Positions 6,953 to 15,562 of a stretch of DNA of 64,000 nt are shown here, in pieces. The stretch is from CAZKGE01 sp964636405. Lineage in GTDB: Bacteria; Bacillota; Clostridia; Christensenellales; CAG-138. A program made the translations under genes and the position numbers. The notes beneath the pieces are model-generated. The model was not told the DNA's origin. It saw nothing but the letters and a program-made list of their open reading frames with translations, and did no database searches. Position 1 is the stretch's first letter, and every line of letters begins with the position of its first letter. The DNA lies in the NCBI GenBank assembly GCA_964636405.1, contig CAZWSI010000010.1, forward strand, positions 11,044 through 75,043. The letters are read 5' to 3'.

Positions 6953-9098
6953 CGAGCAGTATCGCCGTGACAATGAAAGGCTGCATGCCGGGGGAGAATT
7001 GCTCATGGAGATAAACAAAAAGTGGAAGAAGGAGCGGCGGGCCGCATCCTCGCGCAATCGCTTTGTGCGCTATGGCGCGGTGGCGGCGGCGCTGGTGCTG
7101 CTTGTTGGCGGAACGGTCGGCGTGCTGCTTTCGCAGGGCGTTTTCGGCGGCGCGGAGAGCGGTGCGGCGGACAGCGCGTCCACCGTGTTCACGGCCGAAA
7201 GCGCGCCCCGCTCGCCCGCCTCCCTGCGCGCGGAGAGCGCGGATATGGCCAAGGACACAAGCGCTTCCAGGGGGAATGCAGACGCCAACACGCTGGAGCA
7301 AGCCGCCAGCTACGACGCAATCTATGCTGTGCTGAACGGCATGGCGAGCGCGCAGGGCCTGTGGCGCTCGGAGGCCGGCATGGAAACGGCCCTTACCACG
7401 GACGCGGCGGCGTCGCTGCCGGAGCCCGCGCCGCAAGCCACCTCCGCGCCCGTGAGCAACGAGAGCGCGGCCGCTGAAATGGACGGCGGAGCCTTTGATG
7501 CCAACAAGGGCGGCGCGAACGATTATTCCGAAACGAACGTGCAGGTCGCGGGCGTGGACGAGGCGGATATCATCAAAACCGACGGCAAATACATCTATTA
7601 TCTGGCCGGCAACCAGCTTGTAATCGCCGAGGCGGCGGGCAAGGACACCAAGCTCCTTTCCTCCGAGCCCTATGCCGATTCAGAAGGCTTCTGGGGCTAT
7701 TCCTCCGAACTATACGTGTCCGGCGACCGGCTCATGATCATCATGCAGGGCACGCAGCTTGTGTGGGCCCGCGCGGCGGACGGCGGCACGTATCAGGACA
7801 ACCGCGCGCAGACCCGCTCGGCTGTGTACGATATTTCCGACCGCGCCAAGCCGAGACTTGTGACCACCCTGGGCCAGAGCGGGCATTATGTAAGCTCCCG
7901 CATGGCGGACGGCTATGTGTATGTCATAACCAGCCAGTACATGTATGGCATCGTGCGCGACGAGCCTGCCACCTTCGTGCCCACGCTCGAGCGGGACGGC
8001 GTGTCCGGCGCCCTGGACGCCGGGAGCGTATATATTTATAACAATCCCGGCGAGCCCGCGTACACGGTCGTTTCCTCCTTCGCGCTGGAGACGGGGACAA
8101 AGCACGCGGAGGCCAAGGCCGTGCTTGGCGCTTCGGGCGAGGTATATTGCAGCGGCGAAAGCCTCATTTTGATGGCCTCCGATAATCAGGAGGAGGTGAG
8201 CGAAATCGCGCCCGACGAGAACGGCAAAAACGTGCAGATCACGCGCTCACGCTCGAGCACACGCCTCACGCGCTTCACGCTCGACAAGGGGAAAATCACC
8301 AAGCAGGCTTCCGGGCGCGTGAAGGGAACCATGCTCAACCAGTTTGCCATCGACGAATATGAGGGCGTGATACGCGTGGTTACCACCGTGAGCGAGTGGG
8401 AGCAGCGCATCTATACCGACGGCGTGGACACCTACGAATGGGACAACACGGACGCGAACGCGCTCTATACCCTTGACCTCGATTTTGCGCTTCTGGGCTC
8501 CATTGAGGCGCTTGCAAAGGACGAGTGGGTCGAAAGCGTGCGCTTCGACGGGGATATCGCGTACTTTGTGACCTTCCGGCAGGTGGACCCGCTCTTTACG
8601 GTGGATCTGTCGGACGCGAAGGACCCGAAGCTTCTCGGCGCCCTCAAGCTCCCGGGCTTTTCGGAATACCTGCATCCTTATTCAGACACGCGGCTGCTGG
8701 GCGTGGGCTACGACGCGGATGAGGAGACCGGCCGCAGGCTGGGCGTGAAGCTTGCCATGTTCGATGTTTCCGACAAAAAGGACGTGAAGGAGCTTAAGGG
8801 CTATCAGCTGAGCGCGGACTATACCATGGTGGGCGAAAACCACAAGAGCATCCTCGTAAGCCCCGGCAAGGATATCATCGCCTTCCCGGCGGACAACAGC
8901 TACTATATCTTCGGCTATTCGGACGAAAAGGGCTTTTACGAGCGCGCGCGCATCGAGCTGGAGGGCGGCACGTGGGGCTGGAGCCTGCGCGGCCTGTTTA
9001 TCGGCGAGTGCTTCTATGTGGCGTCCGAATCGGGCCTGTATGTGTTCGCCCTGTCGGACTTTTCACGGCTCGCCTCGCTGACCATCGCCTACGGATGA
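6945..9098 (+). CDS. Membrane-anchored beta-propeller protein, putative anti-sigma factor
   Basis: A 717-residue protein. Residues 1-41 are cytoplasmic and basic (INKKWKKERR), 43-63 are one membrane helix, about 65-185 are a low-complexity Ala/Ser-rich stretch, and the rest matches the secreted beta-propeller domain family, beginning near NVQVAGVDEADIIKTDGKYIYYL. ATG 6945 lies inside the sigma gene, so the two are translationally coupled. The propeller is outside the cell and could sense an envelope or ligand signal, releasing the sigma factor bound by the cytoplasmic tail. The propeller assignment is firm; the anti-sigma role is inferred from gene order and topology. Confidence 0.85.
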   Translation: MFDEQYRRDNERLHAGGELLMEINKKWKKERRAASSRNRFVRYGAVAAALVLLVGGTVGVLLSQGVFGGAESGAADSASTVFTAESAPRSPASLRAESADMAKDTSASRGNADANTLEQAASYDAIYAVLNGMASAQGLWRSEAGMETALTTDAAASLPEPAPQATSAPVSNESAAAEMDGGAFDANKGGANDYSETNVQVAGVDEADIIKTDGKYIYYLAGNQLVIAEAAGKDTKLLSSEPYADSEGFWGYSSELYVSGDRLMIIMQGTQLVWARAADGGTYQDNRAQTRSAVYDISDRAKPRLVTTLGQSGHYVSSRMADGYVYVITSQYMYGIVRDEPATFVPTLERDGVSGALDAGSVYIYNNPGEPAYTVVSSFALETGTKHAEAKAVLGASGEVYCSGESLILMASDNQEEVSEIAPDENGKNVQITRSRSSTRLTRFTLDKGKITKQASGRVKGTMLNQFAIDEYEGVIRVVTTVSEWEQRIYTDGVDTYEWDNTDANALYTLDLDFALLGSIEALAKDEWVESVRFDGDIAYFVTFRQVDPLFTVDLSDAKDPKLLGALKLPGFSEYLHPYSDTRLLGVGYDADEETGRRLGVKLAMFDVSDKKDVKELKGYQLSADYTMVGENHKSILVSPGKDIIAFPADNSYYIFGYSDEKGFYERARIELEGGTWGWSLRGLFIGECFYVASESGLYVFALSDFSRLASLTIAYG

Positions 9099-9159
9099 GC
9101 CACACAAAGCGATAACGGCAAAAAGGGGCGCGGCCCACTTCCGTTTCGGCGGAAACAGG

Positions 9160-9188
9160 TTGCGTCCCTTTTCGCGCTTCGGTATAAT
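9160..9188 (+). promoter_or_regulatory. Promoter of DUF2804-HAD operon
   Basis: TTGCGT (9160-9165), 17 bases, TATAAT (9183-9188). It lies 48 bases before the DUF2804 start. Confidence 0.75.
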
Positions 9189-9236
9189 AGAGAACAAAGC
9201 AGAATTCTGCCGCATTGCCGGAAGGGGGAACATTCT

Positions 9237-10268
9237 ATGAGCGAAAAACGCCTGTCCGCCGGAAAGCTCCTTGATCACAAGGGACGATTGCTGGAGCGGG
9301 GCTACGCCGCGCAGCTTGTGCGCGCGTACGAGCGCAAGGCCGTCAAGGGCGGCGCGCTGCGCATTAAGGAATGGGATTACTATCTTGTGACGAACGACCG
9401 TTTCGGCCTTGCGCTGACCATTGCCGACAATTCCTACATGGGCCTGATCTCCTGCTCGTTCCTCGATTTTGAAAACGGGACGGAGAAGACGGTTTCGCCC
9501 ATGTTTTGGCTGCCGTTGGGCAAAACCCGCTTTCCCGCAAGCTCGAAGACCGGGGACGTGCAAAAGCGCGTGGGCAAGGACGCCGTGTCCTTTACGCACG
9601 AGGCGGGCGGCAGGCGGCTGCGGGCCGACTTTGCCGATTTTGACGGCGCGCCGCTCACGGCCGACGTGCTGCTCACCGACGAGCCGCGCGATACCATGGT
9701 CATCGCCACGCCCTTTGCGGGCAAGGAAACCGCGTTTTACTACAATCAAAAGATCGTTGCCATGCGGGCGCAGGGCAGCGTGACCCACAAGGGCAAAACC
9801 TACGCCTTTGACCCGAAGGATTCCTTCGGTCTGCTCGATTGGGGGCGCGGCGTGTGGACCTACGAAAACACATGGTTCTGGGGGGCGGGCCAGGGCGATT
9901 CCCAGGGCCGCACGGTGGGCTTTAACCTGGGCTACGGCTTTGGGGACACCTCGGCCGCGTCGGAGAACATGCTCTTTATCGACGGCGTGATGCATAAATT
10001 CGAGCACGTCGATTTCGGCATTCCGGCAAAGCCGGACGGAACGGACGATTTTCTCGCGCCCTGGCGCTTTTCGAGCCGGGACGGCCGCTTTGAGGGCGTG
10101 TTTACGCCCGTGCTGGATCGCGCCTCCTGCACGAAGGCCGGGCCGATCCTATCCGATCAGCATCAGGTATTCGGGCATTTCGACGGAACGCTCGTGCTCG
10201 ACGGCGGAGAAAGGCTGGCGCTCTCGCACTTTTTGATGATGGCCGAAAAGGTGCACAATAAATGGTGA
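9237..10268 (+). CDS. DUF2804 domain-containing protein
   Basis: A 343-residue protein with no signal peptide or membrane helix, rich in aromatic residues and beta strands. Features of DUF2804 include LLDHKGRLLERGYA near the N-terminus, IKEWDYYLVTND, FGLLDWGRGVWTYENTWFWG near residues 197-216 and a late DFLAPWRF segment. The function of the family is unknown; its fold may relate to lipocalin or carotenoid-hydratase-like beta barrels, but I cannot show that here. AGGGGGAACATTCT precedes the ATG. Its last 7 bases overlap the HAD phosphatase gene, so both are probably expressed together. Confidence 0.82.
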   Translation: MSEKRLSAGKLLDHKGRLLERGYAAQLVRAYERKAVKGGALRIKEWDYYLVTNDRFGLALTIADNSYMGLISCSFLDFENGTEKTVSPMFWLPLGKTRFPASSKTGDVQKRVGKDAVSFTHEAGGRRLRADFADFDGAPLTADVLLTDEPRDTMVIATPFAGKETAFYYNQKIVAMRAQGSVTHKGKTYAFDPKDSFGLLDWGRGVWTYENTWFWGAGQGDSQGRTVGFNLGYGFGDTSAASENMLFIDGVMHKFEHVDFGIPAKPDGTDDFLAPWRFSSRDGRFEGVFTPVLDRASCTKAGPILSDQHQVFGHFDGTLVLDGGERLALSHFLMMAEKVHNKW

Positions 10269-10903
10269 CCCGCTGCGTAATCTGGGACTGGAACGGAACG
10301 CTTCTCGACGATACGCGGCTGTGCTATGAGCTGGCAAACGATATGCGCGCCGAGCGCGGCATCCCGGTGATGGAGAATGTGGACGCGTACCGGCGGGTGT
10401 TCGGCTTCCCGGTGATCGATTATTACCGGCGCATGGGCTATACCTTTGAAAAGGAAAGCTACGAGGACGTATCGGTGGAGTTTGTCGCGGAGTATATCCG
10501 GCGCGTGCCGGGCTGCCCGCTCCAGCCCGGGGTTATGGAAACGCTCTCCGCCGTCCGAAGAATGGGGCTTATGCAGACGCTGCTTTCGGCTACGGGGCAG
10601 GATCGTCTGCTCGAGCAGACGGCGCTGTACCCGGGGTTTGCCCAAAACTTCGACCGCATACTGGGCATGACCGATAACCTCGCGCACGGAAAAGCGGAGC
10701 TTGCAAGCCGCTTTGTACGCGAAACGGGCTTTAATCCTTCCGAAATCCTCTTTGTTGGGGACACGGACCACGATTTTGAGGTCGCTTCGGCCGCGCGCTG
10801 CCGCTGCGTGCTGCTTACCTGCGGCCATCAAACGCGCGCGGCGCTCGAACGCTGCGGCGCGCCGCTGCTCTCCGGGCCGTCCGAGGTGCTCGCGCATTTG
10901 TAA
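10262..10903 (+). CDS. HAD-family hydrolase, phosphoglycolate-phosphatase-like
   Basis: A 213-residue cytoplasmic phosphatase. HAD motif I is IWDWNGTLLDD (residues 7-17; the nucleophile is the first Asp). Motif II is at SATGQ near 114, motif III at the Lys of HGKAE, and motif IV is FVGDTDHDFEVA near 165-176. A helical cap lies between motifs I and II. Length and order match the Gph/PGP-type group, which dephosphorylates small sugar phosphates or nucleotides. The substrate is not identifiable. It overlaps the DUF2804 gene by 7 bases and is followed by a clear terminator. Confidence 0.85.
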   Translation: MVTRCVIWDWNGTLLDDTRLCYELANDMRAERGIPVMENVDAYRRVFGFPVIDYYRRMGYTFEKESYEDVSVEFVAEYIRRVPGCPLQPGVMETLSAVRRMGLMQTLLSATGQDRLLEQTALYPGFAQNFDRILGMTDNLAHGKAELASRFVRETGFNPSEILFVGDTDHDFEVASAARCRCVLLTCGHQTRAALERCGAPLLSGPSEVLAHL

Positions 10904-10935
10904 AAGACTTACATACTTGTAACGTTTTCGTAAAC

Positions 10936-10968
10936 AGGCCGCCCGCGCGCTTGCGGGGGCCTTTTTTG
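10936..10968 (+). terminator. Intrinsic terminator after the HAD gene
   Basis: A GC-rich hairpin runs from AGGCCGCCCGC through a short loop to GCGGGGGCCT, followed by TTTTTT ending near 10967. Confidence 0.8.
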
Positions 10969-11018
10969 TCGCATACACTGGAGAAAGAAAATCTGCCTTT
11001 TGCTGGAAGGAAGCTGCC

Positions 11019-12461
11019 ATGAAACGCTGCGCGCTTGCCATTTTGCTTGTTGCGATCCTGCTTTGCGGGCTTTTTGCGCCCGCCGCGCCCGCTTTTGCCG
11101 CGGAACCGACGACGGGGGAGATCACGGGCAGCAATGTCGCCTTTCGCAGCGGTCCCTCGGGTTCGTCCAAGGTCATTAAGCGCCTTGCCAAGGGCACGAG
11201 CGTAAGCATATTGGCCTACAATGTCAACGCGGAGTGGCACAAGGTTACGACGGACGGCAAAACGGGCTATGTCAACCGTCTGTATGTGCATATCAATCTG
11301 ACCGCAAGCGGGAACGGGGCGCTTGTCGGCGTGGTAACCAACTGCAAAAGCGAGGTGAACGTGCGCAAGACGCCTTCGGCTTCGGGCGCGCTTTTGGGCA
11401 CGGCCAGGCTGGGCGCAAGCTATCAGGTGACCAGGCGCAACGCGGCGGAGGGCTGGCACGAAATCGCCTTCGACGGCGCGACGGGCTACATCGCGGACAA
11501 ATACCTTGCCGTCAACGTGAAGGCCGGCGACAATCAGCTCAGCAGCCTGTCCGTCATCGGCGGCACGCTTTCGCCCAGCTTCGCGCCGGGCGAATACGGC
11601 TATGTGGTCGTTGCCGACGGATCGGAGATTACCATCGGCGCGACGGCCAACGACGGCGTGCGCGTGAGCGTGGACGGAACGGGCAAGAGCAGCGTCACCT
11701 TCTCCATGCCTTCCTCGGGCTCCTCCCGCACGGTGCGCATTTCGGTCGGCGGCAAAATCCGCTATTCCGTGTATATCGTGCGCAACGCCCTCATTGTGGG
11801 CACGTGGAACATCAAGCGCGGCTCCGATAAGCTCGTCGAGCAGGGCTGCCAAATCGAGGGGCAGCAGGCGGATCTGATCGGTTTACAGGAGGTGTACCAG
11901 AGCAAAAAGACGGAGAGCGTGGTGGACAACCTCCTTTCGCTGCGCACAAAGGACTTGCAGTATACGAGCTTCATGCCCACGCTTGACTACGCGGGCGGCG
12001 CGCAATACGGTCTTGGCGTTTTAAGCCGCCACAAGTTCCGCAGTCAGGAAACCTACACGCTGTCAAGCGCGGACAAGGAACCCCGCGCGCTGCAAAAGGT
12101 CGTCGTCAGCGTGGACGGCAAAAAGGTATCGTTCTACAATACGCATTTCTCCTACGATTCCTCCGCGCTGCGCACCAAACAGTTTGCGGAGGTGCTCAGC
12201 ATCCTCGAAAAGGATAAAAACGAATACAAGATCCTCGTGGGCGATTTTAACGCGAACGCCTCGGAATACGCGAAATTGAAGGGCTATGTGACGCTCAACC
12301 GAAGCGACACCAGATTTTATAGCTTCGACGGCTCCTCCATTTCCAAAAATGAGATCGACAACATCATCGTATCGAAAAACATTACCGTGCTGAATGTGCG
12401 CATGCTCACGGGCGGCTATTCCGATCACAAGGCGCTCTACGCCTATCTGCGGCTGGATTAG
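11019..12461 (+). CDS. Secreted SH3b / endonuclease-exonuclease-phosphatase protein
   Basis: A 480-residue exported protein. A signal peptide ends at AFA (residue 27). Two bacterial SH3 repeats follow (about 32-92 and 102-168; NVAFRSGPSGSSKV and EVNVRKTPSASGALLG), then a cadherin-like beta-sandwich (about 172-255; LSSLSVIGGTLSPSFAPG). The C-terminal EEP domain has LIVGTWNIKRG, LIGLQEVY (metal-ligand Glu), YNTHFSY, VGDFNAN and YSDHKALYAYL, so the catalytic set of N, E, H, D, N and a final DH is complete. SH3b repeats usually bind cell wall, placing the enzyme in the envelope. Substrates could be nucleic acid, phospholipid or inositol phosphates. It forms a single-gene unit between two terminators. 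Confidence 0.85.
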   Translation: MKRCALAILLVAILLCGLFAPAAPAFAAEPTTGEITGSNVAFRSGPSGSSKVIKRLAKGTSVSILAYNVNAEWHKVTTDGKTGYVNRLYVHINLTASGNGALVGVVTNCKSEVNVRKTPSASGALLGTARLGASYQVTRRNAAEGWHEIAFDGATGYIADKYLAVNVKAGDNQLSSLSVIGGTLSPSFAPGEYGYVVVADGSEITIGATANDGVRVSVDGTGKSSVTFSMPSSGSSRTVRISVGGKIRYSVYIVRNALIVGTWNIKRGSDKLVEQGCQIEGQQADLIGLQEVYQSKKTESVVDNLLSLRTKDLQYTSFMPTLDYAGGAQYGLGVLSRHKFRSQETYTLSSADKEPRALQKVVVSVDGKKVSFYNTHFSYDSSALRTKQFAEVLSILEKDKNEYKILVGDFNANASEYAKLKGYVTLNRSDTRFYSFDGSSISKNEIDNIIVSKNITVLNVRMLTGGYSDHKALYAYLRLD

Positions 12462-12498
12462 CGCAGAAAGGGCCGGCCTAAACGATAAGAAGCACAAA

Positions 12499-12524
12499 AG
12501 CCGGGCAAGCGCGCCCGGCTTATT
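12499..12524. terminator. Bidirectional terminator between convergent genes
   Basis: AGCCGGGC (12499-12506), loop AAGCGC, GCCCGGCT (12513-12520). It is flanked by T-rich sequence on both strands (TTATTG one way, TTTTGTG the other) and sits between two convergent genes. Confidence 0.7.
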
Positions 12525-12539
12525 GCTGCGCGTTTCTTG

Positions 12540-13868
12540 TCATTCCATGGGAAGGGACGAAACGTTGCCGCCCTCCTCGGCGTGGAAGCGCAGTATAAAG
12601 GTGTAGCCGCTGCGCGATTCCAGCACATCGCCAAAGAGAAAGAGCTGGCCCTTGTCGCCAAACTGGTGGGTCTGGCCGTACCAGGTGGTTCCGTACAGCT
12701 CGAGCATCTTATAATTGCCCGTGGGAAGCTTAAAGTTCAGCTTTTCATCCTTGCGCATGTATGCTGTGAGATACAGCGTGCCTTCCGAATAGATATTTTT
12801 GTCCGTCAGCGTATAGATGCCCAAATAAACGTCGGTTGGCATGCCCGTGCCGTCGAAGCTCATGCTGTTGCCCTTGCTTGTGCCCGTAAGCACGCCCGTT
12901 TGGGGGCGCGGCTGCTCCGGCACGAACCACTTCTTCCGCACGCGGGCGTTGAGGCTGCGCTCCGCCGCGAGCTTGGCCTTGTAAAACGCATTCCACAAGC
13001 CGGCGTCGTCCTCGAGCGCCGCCGCCGAGCCGGGCGCGCAGTAAACCGTAATGGTCGCGTCCAGCTTAGGCAGCGCGGCAAGCGCGTCCGCGTCGCCCCT
13101 GTCAGCGGTCAGGCGGAGCCGGGGCTCCGTAAAGACGGGCGCGACATACGAGGCAAAGAGGAGGTCGGCAAGGAGCGCAAAGCTTTCCTCGGGATCGGGG
13201 CAGGCGATGTCCACGGCAAAGCGATCGTCGCCAAGCGCGCGCACCTGCTTGAGCGTACAGGCGCGGTACAGCCCCTCGCCCTCAAACACCAGCCCCAGGA
13301 TGTGCTCGCCTTGCGCCGCCACCTCATAAAGCCGCGCTTCGGGCGGGTTTTCGCAAAGCGCCTCGGCCCTTTCAGCCAGCATGCCGTCAAGCCGGGCCGT
13401 AAGCGCCGCGCGGCTTTCCGGGGTAAAGGCAGCCTGCCATGCGCCGTCCGTTCGGGTAAGCGTCACGTCGATTTGCGCGTTCACCGTGGCGGGGAAGCTG
13501 TGCGTTTCCGCATAGCCTTGCACGGCGGCGTAGGCGGCTTGGCGCAGGGCGGAGACAAAGGCGTCGAAATCCATAGCCGCAAAATCCGGCGCGGGCCGCG
13601 TGAGGGGCACGTCCGAAATCGGAATGGCCCCGTAATCCGGGATGCGGATATCGAGCGTATAGGCGAGCTCGCTTTCATAGCCCGTCAGGGGGCCGGACTG
13701 CGCCTTGAGCTGCGCGCGCAGGCCGTCCAGCTCAAAATAGCAGTCGGTAAAGGAAAGCACGGCCTGCTCAATGGCGGCCGCGTGCCGCTCGATGGGCGAG
13801 AGGGCGCAGCCCGCCAGAATAAGCGCCGCGGCCAGCAGCGGCAGAAGAACACGCACAAAACGCTTCAT
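12540..13868 (-). CDS. Uncharacterised lipoprotein
   Basis: A 442-residue protein with a lipobox (ALILAGC, Cys 21), so it is anchored on the outside of the membrane. The middle is mixed helix and strand without a family I recognise. The last 110 residues contain YLTAYMRKDEKLNFKLPTGN and TWYGQTHQFG, a glycine/aromatic beta module that recurs at the C-terminus of various Firmicutes lipoproteins. ATG 13868 has GGAG about 9 bases upstream. The gene begins 14 bases after the end of a polytopic membrane protein on the same strand, so they probably form a two-gene unit. No function can be assigned. Confidence 0.75.
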   Translation of the reverse strand: MKRFVRVLLPLLAAALILAGCALSPIERHAAAIEQAVLSFTDCYFELDGLRAQLKAQSGPLTGYESELAYTLDIRIPDYGAIPISDVPLTRPAPDFAAMDFDAFVSALRQAAYAAVQGYAETHSFPATVNAQIDVTLTRTDGAWQAAFTPESRAALTARLDGMLAERAEALCENPPEARLYEVAAQGEHILGLVFEGEGLYRACTLKQVRALGDDRFAVDIACPDPEESFALLADLLFASYVAPVFTEPRLRLTADRGDADALAALPKLDATITVYCAPGSAAALEDDAGLWNAFYKAKLAAERSLNARVRKKWFVPEQPRPQTGVLTGTSKGNSMSFDGTGMPTDVYLGIYTLTDKNIYSEGTLYLTAYMRKDEKLNFKLPTGNYKMLELYGTTWYGQTHQFGDKGQLFLFGDVLESRSGYTFILRFHAEEGGNVSSLPME

Positions 13869-13882
13869 GAGGGGTTCTCCTT

Positions 13883-15295
13883 TTACGGGTCCTGGGACGG
13901 GGCGGCCCCGGCGCGGAGAGGCTTTTCGCCTTGCTGCGCGGGCATGCGCCGGATCAGCAGAAGGGTCAGCGCGGGAAGCATCGCGCAGAACACCGCGCAG
14001 CCGATGAGCGCTTCGCCCGCGGCAAAGCCGGTGTCCACCGATTGCAAGAGGCTGATAATCGCGTCGATGAGCAGGCAGATGGCCGCGCCCGCAAAGAGAT
14101 ACAGCCCGTCGCGTCCCCCGCGCAAAAGCCGCCATACGCCGAAGGCCGACGCGGCGAGGAGCGCGGCGCAAAACGCGTCGCACACACCCAGCACGATCAG
14201 CGCCGCGAGCACCACGGCGTGAAAGCCCATGCAAAAATACAGGTACAGCCTGGGCGCGCTGGATATGCGGAGGCTGCCCGCGTCCGCCGCCTTCCATAAA
14301 AGCAGGATGGCTGCGGAGGCGAGCACGGCGCACATAAGGATCGTGGAAGCAACGGCCGAAAGGGGCTTGCCGGGCTGCACGACGCTGAGCGCAAAGGAGC
14401 CGAGCACCGCGTACACCAGCCCAAAGCCCCCCGCGCTGACGGCAATGCTTGCCACATAGGCTCTGTGCTGCTCCCGCTTGCGAAACAGGAGCGGGGATAC
14501 AAGGGCGAGCACCGCCATGAGTACGCAGGGACCCACGGAGAGAAAGAGATCGAGCAAAAACTGCGTCTCATGAAAGACCGCAAGCAGCGAAAAGGGCACG
14601 GACAGAACGCCAAGCTTGGCCTTTGCCAGCCCCCAAGCCCGCAGGAAGGCGCATAAAAAGCAGAGCCCACAGCCCGTGAGCTTGGAAAAGACACCCCGCT
14701 GCAAAAACGAGGCCAGCGCCGAAGCGAGCAGGAGCGTATAGAGCAGCGCGTTTGCGCCAAGCAGCTCGTTGACCGTCGCGTGAGCAAGCGGCGGCAGAAG
14801 GATTTCCAGCAGCCACACGATAAAGACCGCTGCGGCAAACAGGGGGATGAGCAGCGGGCGCGCGACGGGCGCCTCGGCGGGCTGCGGCGCGCCCGGCACG
14901 GGTGCGGAACGCACGCTTGCGGGCACGGCGGGCAGCGAAACGTCGCCGCCGGGCGAATAGCGCGCGCACGCGACGGGCATATCGCCCGCGTCCCGCTCCG
15001 CTTCTGGGCTTGCGGGCGCGTCGTCCTTGTCGGGCGCAGAGGCCTCGCCGCTTTCGCCTACGGGCGTATCGGCAGCGTCGGGCATGTCGGGCGCTTTCTC
15101 GCTTTCGAAGATGGCGTTCGTCGCGTCAAGCGCGGCTTGACTTGCGGCCGCCGCTTCTTCCTCCCGGTGCGCAAGCGTATCCAGCATGGCGCGGGCCTGC
15201 GCGCGCAGCTTTTCCCATTCGGCGGCGTCGGCGCTTGTCGCGGACGCCCCAAGCTGCGCTTCGAGTATACGGTTGAGAGTTTCCTTCTGCTCCAT
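13883..15295 (-). CDS. Uncharacterised polytopic membrane protein
   Basis: A 470-residue protein. Residues 1-160 are soluble, acidic and partly helical (EKLRAQARAMLDTLAHREEE), then about ten hydrophobic segments run to residue 450, starting at PLLIPLFAAAVFIVWLLEIL. No catalytic motif, ATPase site or known transporter signature is visible. ATG 15295 is preceded on the minus strand by GGAAAGGAAGTCC; the frame runs further upstream without a ribosome site. It is 14 bases before the lipoprotein gene, suggesting that the two work together at the membrane. A leader hairpin (GGCGGG/CCCGCC around 15310-15327) precedes the start. Confidence 0.7.
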   Translation of the reverse strand: MEQKETLNRILEAQLGASATSADAAEWEKLRAQARAMLDTLAHREEEAAAASQAALDATNAIFESEKAPDMPDAADTPVGESGEASAPDKDDAPASPEAERDAGDMPVACARYSPGGDVSLPAVPASVRSAPVPGAPQPAEAPVARPLLIPLFAAAVFIVWLLEILLPPLAHATVNELLGANALLYTLLLASALASFLQRGVFSKLTGCGLCFLCAFLRAWGLAKAKLGVLSVPFSLLAVFHETQFLLDLFLSVGPCVLMAVLALVSPLLFRKREQHRAYVASIAVSAGGFGLVYAVLGSFALSVVQPGKPLSAVASTILMCAVLASAAILLLWKAADAGSLRISSAPRLYLYFCMGFHAVVLAALIVLGVCDAFCAALLAASAFGVWRLLRGGRDGLYLFAGAAICLLIDAIISLLQSVDTGFAAGEALIGCAVFCAMLPALTLLLIRRMPAQQGEKPLRAGAAPSQDP

Positions 15296-15490
15296 GGACT
15301 TCCTTTCCGGCGGGGCGAACCCGCCGTGCATCGGGCATGGAAAATCGCTGTGGCCCCCGGGCCAGCGCGTGGGCCGCAACGGGGGTGAACAATAAGATAA
15401 GAGATAATCCTACAATCTATCCTAACATGCGCGCGCTAAAAACACAACCCGCGCGGCGCGTTCGGTCAGGGCATGCCCGGCGTTTTACGC

Positions 15491-15522
15491 AAAAAAGGGA
15501 GCGCGGCGCTTGCCGTACTCCC
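15491..15522 (-). terminator. Terminator of the aldolase gene
   Basis: On the minus strand GGGAG (15522-15518) and CTCCC (15501-15497) pair around an inner CGGC/GCCG stem, followed by TTTTTT (15496-15491). Confidence 0.75.
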
Positions 15523-15562
15523 TCGGGATGAAAAACTTTGTGTTACGAGGCTTTTCGGCGCT

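Noticed and set aside
12537..14222. A 561-codon plus-strand frame
   Set aside because: It is antisense to the lipoprotein gene, which has a signal, lipobox and ribosome site. The frame has no ribosome site and a low-complexity Arg/Ala composition.
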